From the IMG/VR virus record IMGVR_UViG_3300025326_000170, positions 1 to 28,470 of that record: a DNA stretch of 28,470 nt. One strand, given 5' to 3'. Of the stretch, positions 15,990-22,807 are shown one piece after another. Source of the stretch: a virus. The position numbers were made by a program, and so were the translations under genes. The notes below the pieces were generated by a model that saw only the letters and a list, made by a program, of their open reading frames with translations, had not been told where the DNA came from and did no database searches. Numbering within the stretch: position 1 is the first letter of the stretch; the number at the start of each line of letters is the position of its first letter.

Positions 15990-17372
15990 TTACGAGCAGA
16001 CGCGAACGGCCATCTCTTCCCGAATGGCCGACCAGCCATGGAACGTGTCGAACCGGCAGACACTCACGTCGTCCCGGACCGAGTGTTCCTTCATCATCCG
16101 GATCGAGATGTTCAGTTGCTTGCTCCGGATGCGTTCCGCGATCCACAGGCCGCCCGGCAGCATCGGATCGGCCATGGCGAGCGCGAAGGCATCCTGGTTG
16201 TAAACGAGGCCCTGCGGCGTGGACAGCCCGAGGTAGCTTGACGCATGCCCAAAGGTCGTGATCGCCGCGTTGTTCGCCGGCGACGCCGAGCAGGTCTGCC
16301 ACTGCCCGCTCGTGATGATCGCCGGGCTGATGGGAATCGTCAGCGCCCCGGTCGTCACGATCGAATCCACGTTCGCCGTCACCCGGAAGTCCTTGAGCCG
16401 CCCAGTCGACTTGCGCGAGAGCGGGTTGACGTCGTAGACCCCGGCCAACTGGATGACGTCGCCGGCGAGGAAGTAGTTGGCAATCGCCGTCGCGCCGGCT
16501 CCGTCGGCCACGATCGTCGATCCCGTCTGGTCCGCCCCGTTCACTAGGGGCGTGCCGCCGAGCGCGCCGACCACATGGGTCGGCACGTTCTGGTCCATGA
16601 ACCACGCACTGATCCCCAGCGCCTTCTCCCCGAACTGCCCGTTCTTGTACGCCGCCGCAATCAGCCCACTGGGGTTGAAGAGCGTCGCGTTGGCGTTGCT
16701 GAGGTAGGCGTGCATGTTGGGCGAGAGCACGGCCTTGTACGGCCCGGGGATGGCCACCTCGCGCAGTTTGGTCTGCGCGTCCAGATACACCTGGTTGGCC
16801 GCAAACGGGAGCGTGCCCGTAGACCCAGGCACGACTGCGGGCGTGCCGACCGCCTTCGCCACCAGCGGATACATGCGCGCCAACCCGGTCTCGTCGATCT
16901 CGTTGGTGATCTGGTCGATGGCCGGGTTGCCGTACCGCTCCATGTAGTCGTCGATGAAGAGCGAGGCCGCCCAGGAGTCGTAGTCGAACAGAATGTGCGT
17001 CTGGTCGGTGATCTTGATCGGCACGGTCTGATCGGTCAGCGGCTGCGGATTCGCGCTCGCGCCCTTCCCGACTTCATACCGCTGCGGCAGGCGTGCCAGG
17101 ACCGTGTCGCCAACCTTCACGCCCTGCACGCGATACTGGTCGTCGTACGAGCGGTTGACGTTGCCGGCAAAGACCACGTTGTTGACGAAGCGTTTCGCCG
17201 CCTTCTTGAGCACCCATGAGGGCGTGGCGAAGACGTTGACCGCCAGGAGCACGCCAGGCGTCGCCGTGGCGTGGGCGAGCAGCACCACGACGAGCGCGCC
17301 CAGCGCGGCGAGCAGCAGCAGACTGGCCCGTGCCCAGGCCGGCCGCTGGGACCATGCAGTGTCGATGAACAT
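15990..17372 (-). CDS. Major capsid (coat) protein, P22 gp5-like, with hydrophobic N-terminal extension
   Basis: A 460-aa protein whose body, from residue about 46, resembles the P22 coat family: NVFATPSWVLKKAAKRFVNN, then NRSYDDQYRVQGVKVGDTV, a run of strands with DQTVPIKITDQTHILFDYD, LSPNMHAYLSNANATLF in the middle and DVNPLSRKSTGRLKDFRVT further on. The protein forms the icosahedral shell around the scaffold. The ATG at 17372 is chosen because AAGGGG lies 9 nt upstream. An upstream TTG adds three residues, and a GTG at 17252 starts near the usual family start but has no ribosome site and would leave about 170 nt empty. The extension (residues 1-45) has a strong hydrophobic helix (about 14-35, with ASLLLLAALGALVVVLLA), resembling a signal peptide or anchor, which typical coat proteins lack. 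Confidence 0.8.
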   Translation of the reverse strand: MFIDTAWSQRPAWARASLLLLAALGALVVVLLAHATATPGVLLAVNVFATPSWVLKKAAKRFVNNVVFAGNVNRSYDDQYRVQGVKVGDTVLARLPQRYEVGKGASANPQPLTDQTVPIKITDQTHILFDYDSWAASLFIDDYMERYGNPAIDQITNEIDETGLARMYPLVAKAVGTPAVVPGSTGTLPFAANQVYLDAQTKLREVAIPGPYKAVLSPNMHAYLSNANATLFNPSGLIAAAYKNGQFGEKALGISAWFMDQNVPTHVVGALGGTPLVNGADQTGSTIVADGAGATAIANYFLAGDVIQLAGVYDVNPLSRKSTGRLKDFRVTANVDSIVTTGALTIPISPAIITSGQWQTCSASPANNAAITTFGHASSYLGLSTPQGLVYNQDAFALAMADPMLPGGLWIAERIRSKQLNISIRMMKEHSVRDDVSVCRFDTFHGWSAIREEMAVRVCS

Positions 17373-17376
17373 GGGA

Positions 17377-17390
17377 CTCAACCCCTTGAG
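17377..17390 (-). promoter_or_regulatory. Coat ribosome-binding site inside a small hairpin loop
   Basis: On the coding strand CTCAA and TTGAG form a 5-bp stem with GGGG as the loop; this loop with its preceding A residues is the Shine-Dalgarno of the coat gene, 9 nt before the ATG at 17372. An exposed loop could help ribosome loading for the most abundant virion protein. The structure is short, so chance is possible. Confidence 0.35.
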
Positions 17391-17420
17391 AGGCTGAGCC
17401 CGAGAGGCGATCGGGAAAGG

Positions 17421-18665
17421 TCAGGACACCGGGAGGCCGAAGGTTTTCCGGAGCTCCGCCATCTCGCGGGCTTTGTCGGCCTTGTACCACTCGTCGAAAT
17501 CGGGTTCCTGACCAGCCGTTCGCGATCCTCGGGCTGGAGGAGACCCGCCGAGCGGCCGAATCGGCGGAGGCGCTCCTGTCACTGAACGTCCTGCAGGCCG
17601 TGCCGAGCCGCTGTGACCAGCACTGACCTGCGCTTCGAGCACGCCCACTTCACGCGCGACCGCCGCCACGACCTCAATGAGGCCGGCGGGACCGCCCTGC
17701 GTGGGACGCAGCCGACGGAGCCGATCGTAGGTCTCTCGCCCCTCTTCGGTGGCGAAGTAGGCCATGATCTGGTCCGCGGCCGGCGAGCTGATAACGGCAT
17801 CCCGGAGGGGACGAGTGGGAAGCGGCAGATCCGCCAACGCTTCCGCAAGATCGTGATTCGACGCCATCTGGTACATCAATTCCGGACCAGACGGATGGTT
17901 GCTGATGAGATCGAAGATGAACGGGGACTGCTTGGGCGTGATCGCCTCGAAGACCTCGGTCGCGGCGGCGATCTTCTCGTCGTAGTCCGGGTGGTCCTCG
18001 TGGACCGCCCGCATCCGCTCGGCGAAGTCGTCTTCCTGCCGACGACTCTCGCGCTCGAGGCGCTCGCGTGTGAGCCGTTGGTCGAGTTCTTCGGTCAGGC
18101 TCGTCCGCAGGCCGTCTTCGCGGGCTTTTAGTTCCCCATCGTGCCACGCGCCCAGAGCCGTCTGAAACGCCTCTTCGGTGTCGAAGTCGGCCAGTTTCGG
18201 CATAGCGGGCCGAGCCGGGGCGGCGTCAGTCTTGGCGGCGGCGGGCGCGGGACGCTGTTCGAGCGCGGCAAGGCGACGTTCCAGGTCGGCCGCCCGCCGC
18301 TCAGTGGCATCCAGTTTCTCGCGAGCCTCGCGGGCCTCGCGCACGGCGGCGTTGTACCGCTGCGCCTTCTTGTCCCGCTTGGTGAGTTTCGGTGTGCTGT
18401 CGGCCGCGGTTTTGGCCTCGGCCTCAGCCTCGGCGTCGGCGTCGGCGTCGGCATCGGCCTCACCCGATCCCGCTACGGCGTCATCTGCCTTGCCCGGCGC
18501 GGCGGCCGCGCCCTTGGCGACCGTGTGGTCATTCTGGGGCCAGTCGCCCGTCCCAGCAGACTCGACGGCTCCCTCAGCTCCGGGGTCAAACGGACTTACG
18601 GAAGCTGACTCGACTTCGAGCCCATCATCGCCCGTATTCTGCGCGCCGTCGGTCTCTTCGGTCAT
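17421..18665 (-). CDS. Scaffolding protein
   Basis: A 414-aa acidic, largely helical protein between portal and coat, where P22-like phages place the scaffold that templates shell assembly and then leaves. The N-terminal third is acidic and low complexity, with Ala-Asp and Ala-Glu repeats (about residues 70-90). A charged coiled coil follows with KAQRYNAAVREAREAREKLD and DLERRLAALEQRP (about 100-145). A conserved-looking helical region is next (TEEAFQTALGAWHDGELKAR; LISNHPSGPELMYQMASN; ATEEGRETYDRLRRL), then a short C-terminal part with DFDEWYKADKAREMAELRK, a likely coat-binding helix. The ATG at 18665 has GAGG about 8 nt upstream; a GTG at 18695 is less likely. Role from gene order and build; sequence families of scaffolds are poorly conserved. 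Confidence 0.75.
   Translation of the reverse strand: MTEETDGAQNTGDDGLEVESASVSPFDPGAEGAVESAGTGDWPQNDHTVAKGAAAAPGKADDAVAGSGEADADADADAEAEAEAKTAADSTPKLTKRDKKAQRYNAAVREAREAREKLDATERRAADLERRLAALEQRPAPAAAKTDAAPARPAMPKLADFDTEEAFQTALGAWHDGELKAREDGLRTSLTEELDQRLTRERLERESRRQEDDFAERMRAVHEDHPDYDEKIAAATEVFEAITPKQSPFIFDLISNHPSGPELMYQMASNHDLAEALADLPLPTRPLRDAVISSPAADQIMAYFATEEGRETYDRLRRLRPTQGGPAGLIEVVAAVAREVGVLEAQVSAGHSGSARPAGRSVTGAPPPIRPLGGSPPARGSRTAGQEPDFDEWYKADKAREMAELRKTFGLPVS
18421..18470 (-). repeat. Hexanucleotide microsatellite encoding Ala-Asp/Ala-Glu repeat
   Basis: Repeated 6-nt units (gcgtcg and variants gcatcg, gcctcg, gcctca on the plus strand) encode an alternating Ala-Asp then Ala-Glu run in the scaffold's N-terminal part. 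Such a run can change copy number by slippage. Confidence 0.7.
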
Positions 18666-18731
18666 GATCGTGTCCTCATGGTAACACACTGACACGCGGC
18701 CGGCGTCAAGCCCATGACACCACCGGCTGCG

Positions 18732-18747
18732 CTCCCGGCGCCGGGAG
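18732..18747. repeat. 16-bp palindrome CTCCCGGCGCCGGGAG, copy after portal
   Basis: Perfect 16-bp palindrome just past the portal stop codon, in the 83-nt gap before the scaffold. Identical copies lie at 5269-5284 and 21985-22000, and a 15/16 copy at 12302-12317. Here it is non-coding and could form a hairpin at the portal mRNA end; no T run follows. Confidence 0.8.
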
Positions 18748-18748
18748 T

Positions 18749-21220
18749 CTACTCCGGCGGCTCTCGCGCTTCGAGGGCGTCCTCGCGCCCGGCCTGTCGA
18801 GCCTCCGCCGCCGCCTGCACCCGAGCCGCTCGCTCCGCCTGCCGCGCCTCCCCGGCCTGCTCGAGTCGCTCGAGGGCCAGATCGCCCTTCTGTTCGAGCA
18901 CGGCCAAGAGGACTTCGTGACGCTGTTCGGCCTCTTGGCGCAACTGTTCGAGCATGCCGCGCACCTGCTCGATCTCCTGCTGCCCGCTGGCCGCCGCCGC
19001 CTGCTCCATCAGCTTCCCCTGCTGCTTGAGGTGCTCGATCGTCTCGGCCGCTTCGAGCTTCATGGCCGCGATCTCTTTCTGCCCGGCCTGCTTGACGGCG
19101 TCGGTGCGGAGGGCCTCGGTGGCCTTCTGGAGCTCGGCAAGCGCGGCCTGATGCTCTTGCTTGAGCGCCTCGAAGGCTTGCTGCACCTGCGGCGGAATCT
19201 TCTGGTCGCCCTCCTGCCCCTTCAAGAGCGGGTTGGCCTGTTTCACCCGGTCGGCGATCTCGTTCGACCAGGGGAAGCCCATCGCGCGGATCAAGATGTC
19301 CATGTAGAGCGGGACCGTCTGCGGCACGGCCTTGGCCAGTTCCAGCATGCCGGCCAACGCCTCCTCTTGCTTGCTCTGGAAGCTACGGCCAACTGACACC
19401 TGCACCTTGAACGTGCCCTCGGCCAGATCCACGTACTCCACGGGCTTCCCCTGCCACTCCGGCGGCATGTTCTTCTTGGTCGCCCAGCCCTTGCCTTGAC
19501 ACGCTGGACACGGGACCTGCACGCGGGTTCCTATGGGATTCCACGCGGGCGTGCGCTTCGTGATCGTGACCTGTTTCTGCCCCTGGCAGGCGGGACACGG
19601 AATCGGCACCGGCTGCCCCTCGTCGTCCGCCACGAACGGCACCTTGAGCATGATCGCCGTCTCGTCCTCGCCTTCGCTCGCCATCACCTGGATGATCCGA
19701 CCCTCGCGGTCGTAGACCTTCGGAATCAAGTCGATCAAGACACGCCCCTCGTGCGGCATCGAAATCGTCGCGAGGTTGTCGAGATAGTTGCTCGTGCCCG
19801 CCGCACCCTGCCGCTGGAGCGCCTCAATCGCCTTCCCACTCCGCTCGTTCGGATTGACCGCCCGGACGATCGCCGACACGGCGCCGAGTTGAATGTTCAC
19901 GTCCTCCTTGAGCGACCGGGCGAGGAACATGACCGCCTGGATCTGCGGCTCGGTCTGCTGGCGTTGCGGGAGCGGGGCCGGCTTGTCGCCGACCATCATC
20001 GGATTCACGTACAGGCGCGTGTAGTGCTTGATGGGACTGTCGTCCCACATCTCCTCGAAGCCCTCGTCCTGGCCGGCATACATGAGGTAGGGGGCGCGCG
20101 GGGCCGTGCCGGCGAGTTCGACCGCTGACGACATCGCCACGTTGTAGCCGCGGCACGCATCCATGACGTCCCGGATCATGCCTTTCCAGCCGCGCTCGCC
20201 ACGGACCACGTACTCCTTGCCCACAGTCGGGATGATCGGAATGAACCGGCCGATCCACTGGTGCTGTTCGAGGATCTGCGTCCCGTCCACGATGTGCTGC
20301 CAGATCGTTCGCACGTCGACCTCGCGGACCTTTAGGTCGGGGATGCGGGCCATGCTCTCCTGGAACTCGGGCGGCATCTGGTCGAGGAACGTCGGGCCAC
20401 GATCCGGCAAGTGGACCAACTGCCGGGTCTTGTGATGCACGCGCCAGTACTCCATGACCGTCACGGTCTTGACGTCGTGCTCGTCCCGGATGAACCACCC
20501 GTCCTCGTCGTCGACCCAACTGTCCTCAGCCGCCGTGATGGGCTTGTCGTCCCAGAGTCGCAGGCGTTCCTCTTCGGTCATCGGCATGCGGATCATGCAC
20601 CACTCGGCATCGGACCGATCGGCGGCAATCGCGAACGGATCCCAGAAGACACTCGCCTGATCAAGGATGCGCTTCAGCGTGATGTCGAGGTCGAAGTCGC
20701 CGTCCTCGGCGTATTCGGTGACGATGCGATAGGCTCCGCGGCCGACTTTGGCCGTGCGTTCATGCGCCCAGAGCCGCACGCTCAGCGCCCCGCTGTCGGC
20801 CTGGATGGCCCGGATAAGGCCCTGGTAGTAGCCCGCCTGTTTGGTCGTCGCGAGGCCCGCCTTGGGCTTGATCGTGACGCTCAACCGCGCCGCCCGCGCT
20901 TCCCCGACGACTTGTTGGATGGGCTGATCGATCAGGTTGATCGAGAGGGCCGGCCGGGGCGGGATCTTGTTGCCAGACACCGGGTCGACGCCTGGCTCTT
21001 CACGGTTTCGACGATCGGCAGCCAGCCACGGATCGACTTCAAAGTCGAGTTCGTCGCGTTCGGCCTGACGCTGACGACTTTCGACGCTCCGCGCAAAGTC
21101 GTACCGCTGGCGAATTTCGACCAGAAGATCAGCAGCCGCCTGTTCGGCCGGCGTCTGCTTCTTGTCCGGCTGGTACTGGCTGCGGCTTTCGCCGCCCGCG
21201 TCGAGGTCGTCGTCAGCCAT
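18749..21220 (-). CDS. Portal protein, P22 gp1-like, with DnaJ-type zinc motifs
   Basis: An 823-aa portal, the dodecameric ring through which DNA enters and leaves the head. The ATG at 21220 has GGAG four bases upstream and overlaps the stop of the small membrane-protein gene by 8 nt; a longer reading through that gene is rejected. Residues about 75-130 (PRPALSINLIDQPIQQVVGE, then a RLSVTIKP strand) and RTAKVGRGAYRIVTEY with ILDQASVFWDPFA are typical of the P22 portal family, as is the later RSGKAIEALQRQG. Residues 542-545 and 571-574 are two CPAC-Q-G knuckles like those of DnaJ. From about residue 645 to the end is a long Ala/Glu/Gln coiled coil, comparable to the barrel of the P22 portal (725 aa). 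Family call is strong; the zinc insertion is read directly. Confidence 0.85.
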   Translation of the reverse strand: MADDDLDAGGESRSQYQPDKKQTPAEQAAADLLVEIRQRYDFARSVESRQRQAERDELDFEVDPWLAADRRNREEPGVDPVSGNKIPPRPALSINLIDQPIQQVVGEARAARLSVTIKPKAGLATTKQAGYYQGLIRAIQADSGALSVRLWAHERTAKVGRGAYRIVTEYAEDGDFDLDITLKRILDQASVFWDPFAIAADRSDAEWCMIRMPMTEEERLRLWDDKPITAAEDSWVDDEDGWFIRDEHDVKTVTVMEYWRVHHKTRQLVHLPDRGPTFLDQMPPEFQESMARIPDLKVREVDVRTIWQHIVDGTQILEQHQWIGRFIPIIPTVGKEYVVRGERGWKGMIRDVMDACRGYNVAMSSAVELAGTAPRAPYLMYAGQDEGFEEMWDDSPIKHYTRLYVNPMMVGDKPAPLPQRQQTEPQIQAVMFLARSLKEDVNIQLGAVSAIVRAVNPNERSGKAIEALQRQGAAGTSNYLDNLATISMPHEGRVLIDLIPKVYDREGRIIQVMASEGEDETAIMLKVPFVADDEGQPVPIPCPACQGQKQVTITKRTPAWNPIGTRVQVPCPACQGKGWATKKNMPPEWQGKPVEYVDLAEGTFKVQVSVGRSFQSKQEEALAGMLELAKAVPQTVPLYMDILIRAMGFPWSNEIADRVKQANPLLKGQEGDQKIPPQVQQAFEALKQEHQAALAELQKATEALRTDAVKQAGQKEIAAMKLEAAETIEHLKQQGKLMEQAAAASGQQEIEQVRGMLEQLRQEAEQRHEVLLAVLEQKGDLALERLEQAGEARQAERAARVQAAAEARQAGREDALEAREPPE

Positions 21221-21398
21221 GTCGCTCCGAGGCGCCTGCGGCCCACCACAGTAAAGCCACGCCGAGAAAGATGAGTGCCCACGCTGCGGCCATCCCGCGG
21301 AGCCACCACCCGTCAGCACTGGTCACAGCCGCGAGGGCCGCGCCAATCGCCGCCACGGAGAAGAGCGCGGCGACGGCCCGCGTGGCCCAGCGTCTCAC
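21213..21398 (-). CDS. Small two-helix membrane protein (holin-like?)
   Basis: A 61-aa protein starting at GTG 21398, which overlaps the TGA of the 156-aa gene as GTGA and has AAGGAGG just upstream. It begins with a basic segment (RRWATR), then a hydrophobic helix (about residues 8-25, AVAALFSVAAIGAALAAV), a short turn with DGWW, a second hydrophobic helix (about 33-54, GMAAAWALIFLGVALLWWAA) and a charged tail. Its stop lies 8 nt inside the portal gene. The build fits a class II holin, but position in the packaging block rather than a lysis cassette, and no neighbouring endolysin, leave the role open. It could also be a membrane-anchored assembly protein. Confidence 0.55.
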   Translation of the reverse strand: MRRWATRAVAALFSVAAIGAALAAVTSADGWWLRGMAAAWALIFLGVALLWWAAGASERHG

Positions 21399-21865
21399 TC
21401 CCCCTCCTTCAGCGGCACCTTCCGCTCGCCCATGTCTCGGCCCTTCCGCGTCCGGCAACTCCCCTCGTAAAACTTCCGCATCACGCGCTCGTCCGAGGCA
21501 ATCTCCAGCTCGAAGCTCTCTTCGATCTCCTCTGGGGTTAGTGGGGACTTCGGCGCGTACTGGTCGAGCCAGGCCGTCGCAGACACGCCGGGATGCTGCT
21601 CGCGCCAGTGATGGGAGAGAAAGCGGAAGAGACTGTCGGCCAGATCGTCGCAGGCTGCGCGACTCTTCCCGTAGAACCCGCCGAGGTTCCGATTGACCTG
21701 TTGCCGAAATTTGAAGGGTCCTCCCGCCACCAGCTCCGCGTGATAGGGCGGATCGCCGAGGGCCTGACCCAGAAACTCCCGGACCACGGCTTTGAGTCCG
21801 CGTCCCGCCGCCTCCCGCTGGGCCGACTGCCCCAGTACTCGCAGCGGCTCGGTGAACGCGCTCAT
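21395..21865 (-). CDS. Hypothetical 156-aa phage protein
   Basis: Not recognised. The ATG at 21865 overlaps the previous stop as ATGA, and the gene overlaps the membrane-protein gene by 4 nt, so it is well placed in the operon. The protein is soluble and mixed: a helical N-terminus (LRVLGQSAQREAAGRGLKAV), a middle with QQVNRNLGGFYGKSRAACDD and LADSLFRFLSHHWREQHPG, and a C-terminal acidic helix, LTPEEIEESFELEIAS, before RVMRKFYEGSCRTRKGRD and a short tail. No catalytic motif, zinc site or membrane segment is visible. It lies between terminase and portal, where phages often carry lineage-specific packaging or regulatory proteins. Confidence 0.6.
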   Translation of the reverse strand: MSAFTEPLRVLGQSAQREAAGRGLKAVVREFLGQALGDPPYHAELVAGGPFKFRQQVNRNLGGFYGKSRAACDDLADSLFRFLSHHWREQHPGVSATAWLDQYAPKSPLTPEEIEESFELEIASDERVMRKFYEGSCRTRKGRDMGERKVPLKEGE

Positions 21866-22134
21866 GCCGGCAGCTCGTCGCGCAGGAACGTCTCCAACTC
21901 CTTGCGCGTCCTGAACGCGAAGTCCTTGGACTCGTAATCCCCACTCAGCGGCATGGGTGCGTCTCGGCCCGTCCTCGGGGCCGGCTCCCGGCGCCGGGAG
22001 CGTTCGACGATGAACCCGCCGTTCTCAGCCGCCCGGATCGTCAACCGCTCGAGCTGCCACGTCCCCGACGCCGCCTTCCGGTTCTTTCCCTTCGTCATCA
22101 TCGAATGCGATTCATGTTGCGGCACTAGGCTCAC
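21862..22134 (-). CDS. Hypothetical 90-aa basic protein
   Basis: Not recognised. A GTG start at 22134 is preferred because it overlaps the stop of the 59-aa gene as GTGA, the same coupling used by its neighbours; ATG codons at 22101 and 22098 are alternatives without a clear ribosome site. The protein has a basic N-terminal part (KGKNRKAASGTWQLERLTIR), strands with GGFIVERSRRREPAP, and a C-terminal helix, FRTRKELETFLRDELP. This strand-then-helix form resembles small single-stranded-DNA or RNA-binding-like phage proteins but no family is claimed. It carries one copy of the 16-bp palindrome, coding for RSRRRE. Confidence 0.55.
   Translation of the reverse strand: MSLVPQHESHSMMTKGKNRKAASGTWQLERLTIRAAENGGFIVERSRRREPAPRTGRDAPMPLSGDYESKDFAFRTRKELETFLRDELPA
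21985..22000. repeat. 16-bp palindrome, copy inside the 90-aa gene
   Basis: Identical to the copies at 5269 and 18732, but read in a different frame, giving Ser-Arg-Arg-Arg-Glu in the 90-aa protein. The change of reading frame between copies shows that the DNA sequence, not a protein motif, is what recurs. Confidence 0.8.
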
Positions 22135-22310
22135 CTCGTCGGTTTGCGCGGCTTGACGTGTCGAGGAAGGCCCCGGCTCTTGGTCCGCGCCAACTCATTC
22201 AGATTGCGAGGCTCCATCTGGAGCAGCCCGCGGTTGCGGGCATAGAGCCGCTCGGGATCGTGTTTCGCAATCCGGGCTGCGGTCGCTTGGGAGTGACTTT
22301 CGGCAGGCAT
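22131..22310 (-). CDS. Hypothetical 59-aa protein
   Basis: A short gene with an ATG at 22310, 3 nt after the zinc-ribbon gene stop, and a TGA that overlaps the GTG of the 90-aa gene as GTGA. GAGG lies about 10 nt upstream. The protein begins MPAESHSQATAARIAKHDPE, has a predicted helix through LYARNRGLLQMEPRNLNEL and ends with a basic tail (ARTKSRGLPRHVKPRKP). No recognised motif. The tight coupling on both sides is the main support; without it the 180-nt stretch would be an isolated gap in a gapless operon. Confidence 0.55.
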   Translation of the reverse strand: MPAESHSQATAARIAKHDPERLYARNRGLLQMEPRNLNELARTKSRGLPRHVKPRKPTR

Positions 22311-22313
22311 CGG

Positions 22314-22514
22314 TTAGTCGTCCTCGTCACCGTCCCGGTCGCCATAGTATCGCACGGGTGTCGGCCACCCGTCATCTGTCACCGTCTTGACGCGCCCCGC
22401 CTGCTGCCGCGCCGCCGAACACCCCTCGCACAGATAGGCGTCGTCTACCACCCGGAACCGCGCCCGCACCTCTCGGTCACAGTCCTCACACCGCCGCGCC
22501 CAGCGCCCCGGCAT
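22314..22514 (-). CDS. Small zinc-ribbon protein (66 aa)
   Basis: The ATG at 22514 shares its A with the TGA of the winged-helix gene (TGATG). Longer readings through that gene are rejected. The protein has two Cys pairs, CEDC (residues 9-12) and CEGC (about 29-32), spaced like a treble-clef or zinc ribbon, within RRCEDCDREVRARFRVVDDA and its continuation. A helix with AARQQAGRVKTV and a C-terminal acidic tail (GDRDGDEDD) follow. Small zinc proteins like this are common in phage operons and usually bind nucleic acid or proteins; the target is unknown. Existence well supported by coupling and zinc motif. Confidence 0.65.
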   Translation of the reverse strand: MPGRWARRCEDCDREVRARFRVVDDAYLCEGCSAARQQAGRVKTVTDDGWPTPVRYYGDRDGDEDD

Positions 22515-22807
22515 CACGCCCTCCGCACCAGCCGATACCGCGGCCGGCTCCGACTCCCGACCGCTCGCACATCTCCCGACCGGACGAGGCTCACGAGCGC
22601 CGTGTCCACCTGCCGCTCGCTCAGCGCCGTCCTCCGCGCCACCTCGCCGGCCGACAGGTCCGGCTCCCGCCGCAGCAGCTCGGCCACGACCCGCCGTGTG
22701 GCCGTCAGCCGCTCGGACACCTCCACGAAGGCAGGCCGCTGCGCCACCTCCACCGCCTGGCGCGCCAACGTCCCGCTCCACACAACCTCGAGCGTCAGCC
22801 CATCCAT
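22514..22807 (-). CDS. Small winged-helix DNA-binding protein
   Basis: A 97-aa protein starting at ATG 22807, overlapping the terminase stop by 13 nt; the ribosome site is weak (GGGCGG). The second half is a MarR/MATE-like winged helix: RRVVAELLRREPDLSAGEVA (helix 1-2), RRTALSERQVDTALVSLVRS (turn and recognition helix), then a basic wing, GDVRAVGSRSRPRYRLVRR. The first half (about residues 1-38) is a short strand-helix region not recognised. Such proteins bind DNA and may regulate late transcription or act in packaging. It is translated directly behind TerL, so coupling to terminase is likely. Confidence 0.6.
   Translation of the reverse strand: MDGLTLEVVWSGTLARQAVEVAQRPAFVEVSERLTATRRVVAELLRREPDLSAGEVARRTALSERQVDTALVSLVRSGDVRAVGSRSRPRYRLVRRA

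Noticed and set aside
14724-16241. Plus-strand frame of 505 aa antisense to the paralog and coat genes
   Set aside because: Arg/Asp/Val-rich with no recognisable domain, and covers three genes with clear starts and ribosome sites on the minus strand.
21399-21944. Extension of the membrane protein to 243 aa
   Set aside because: Overlaps the 156-aa gene; residues before the GTG are an Arg/Gly-rich shadow sequence.
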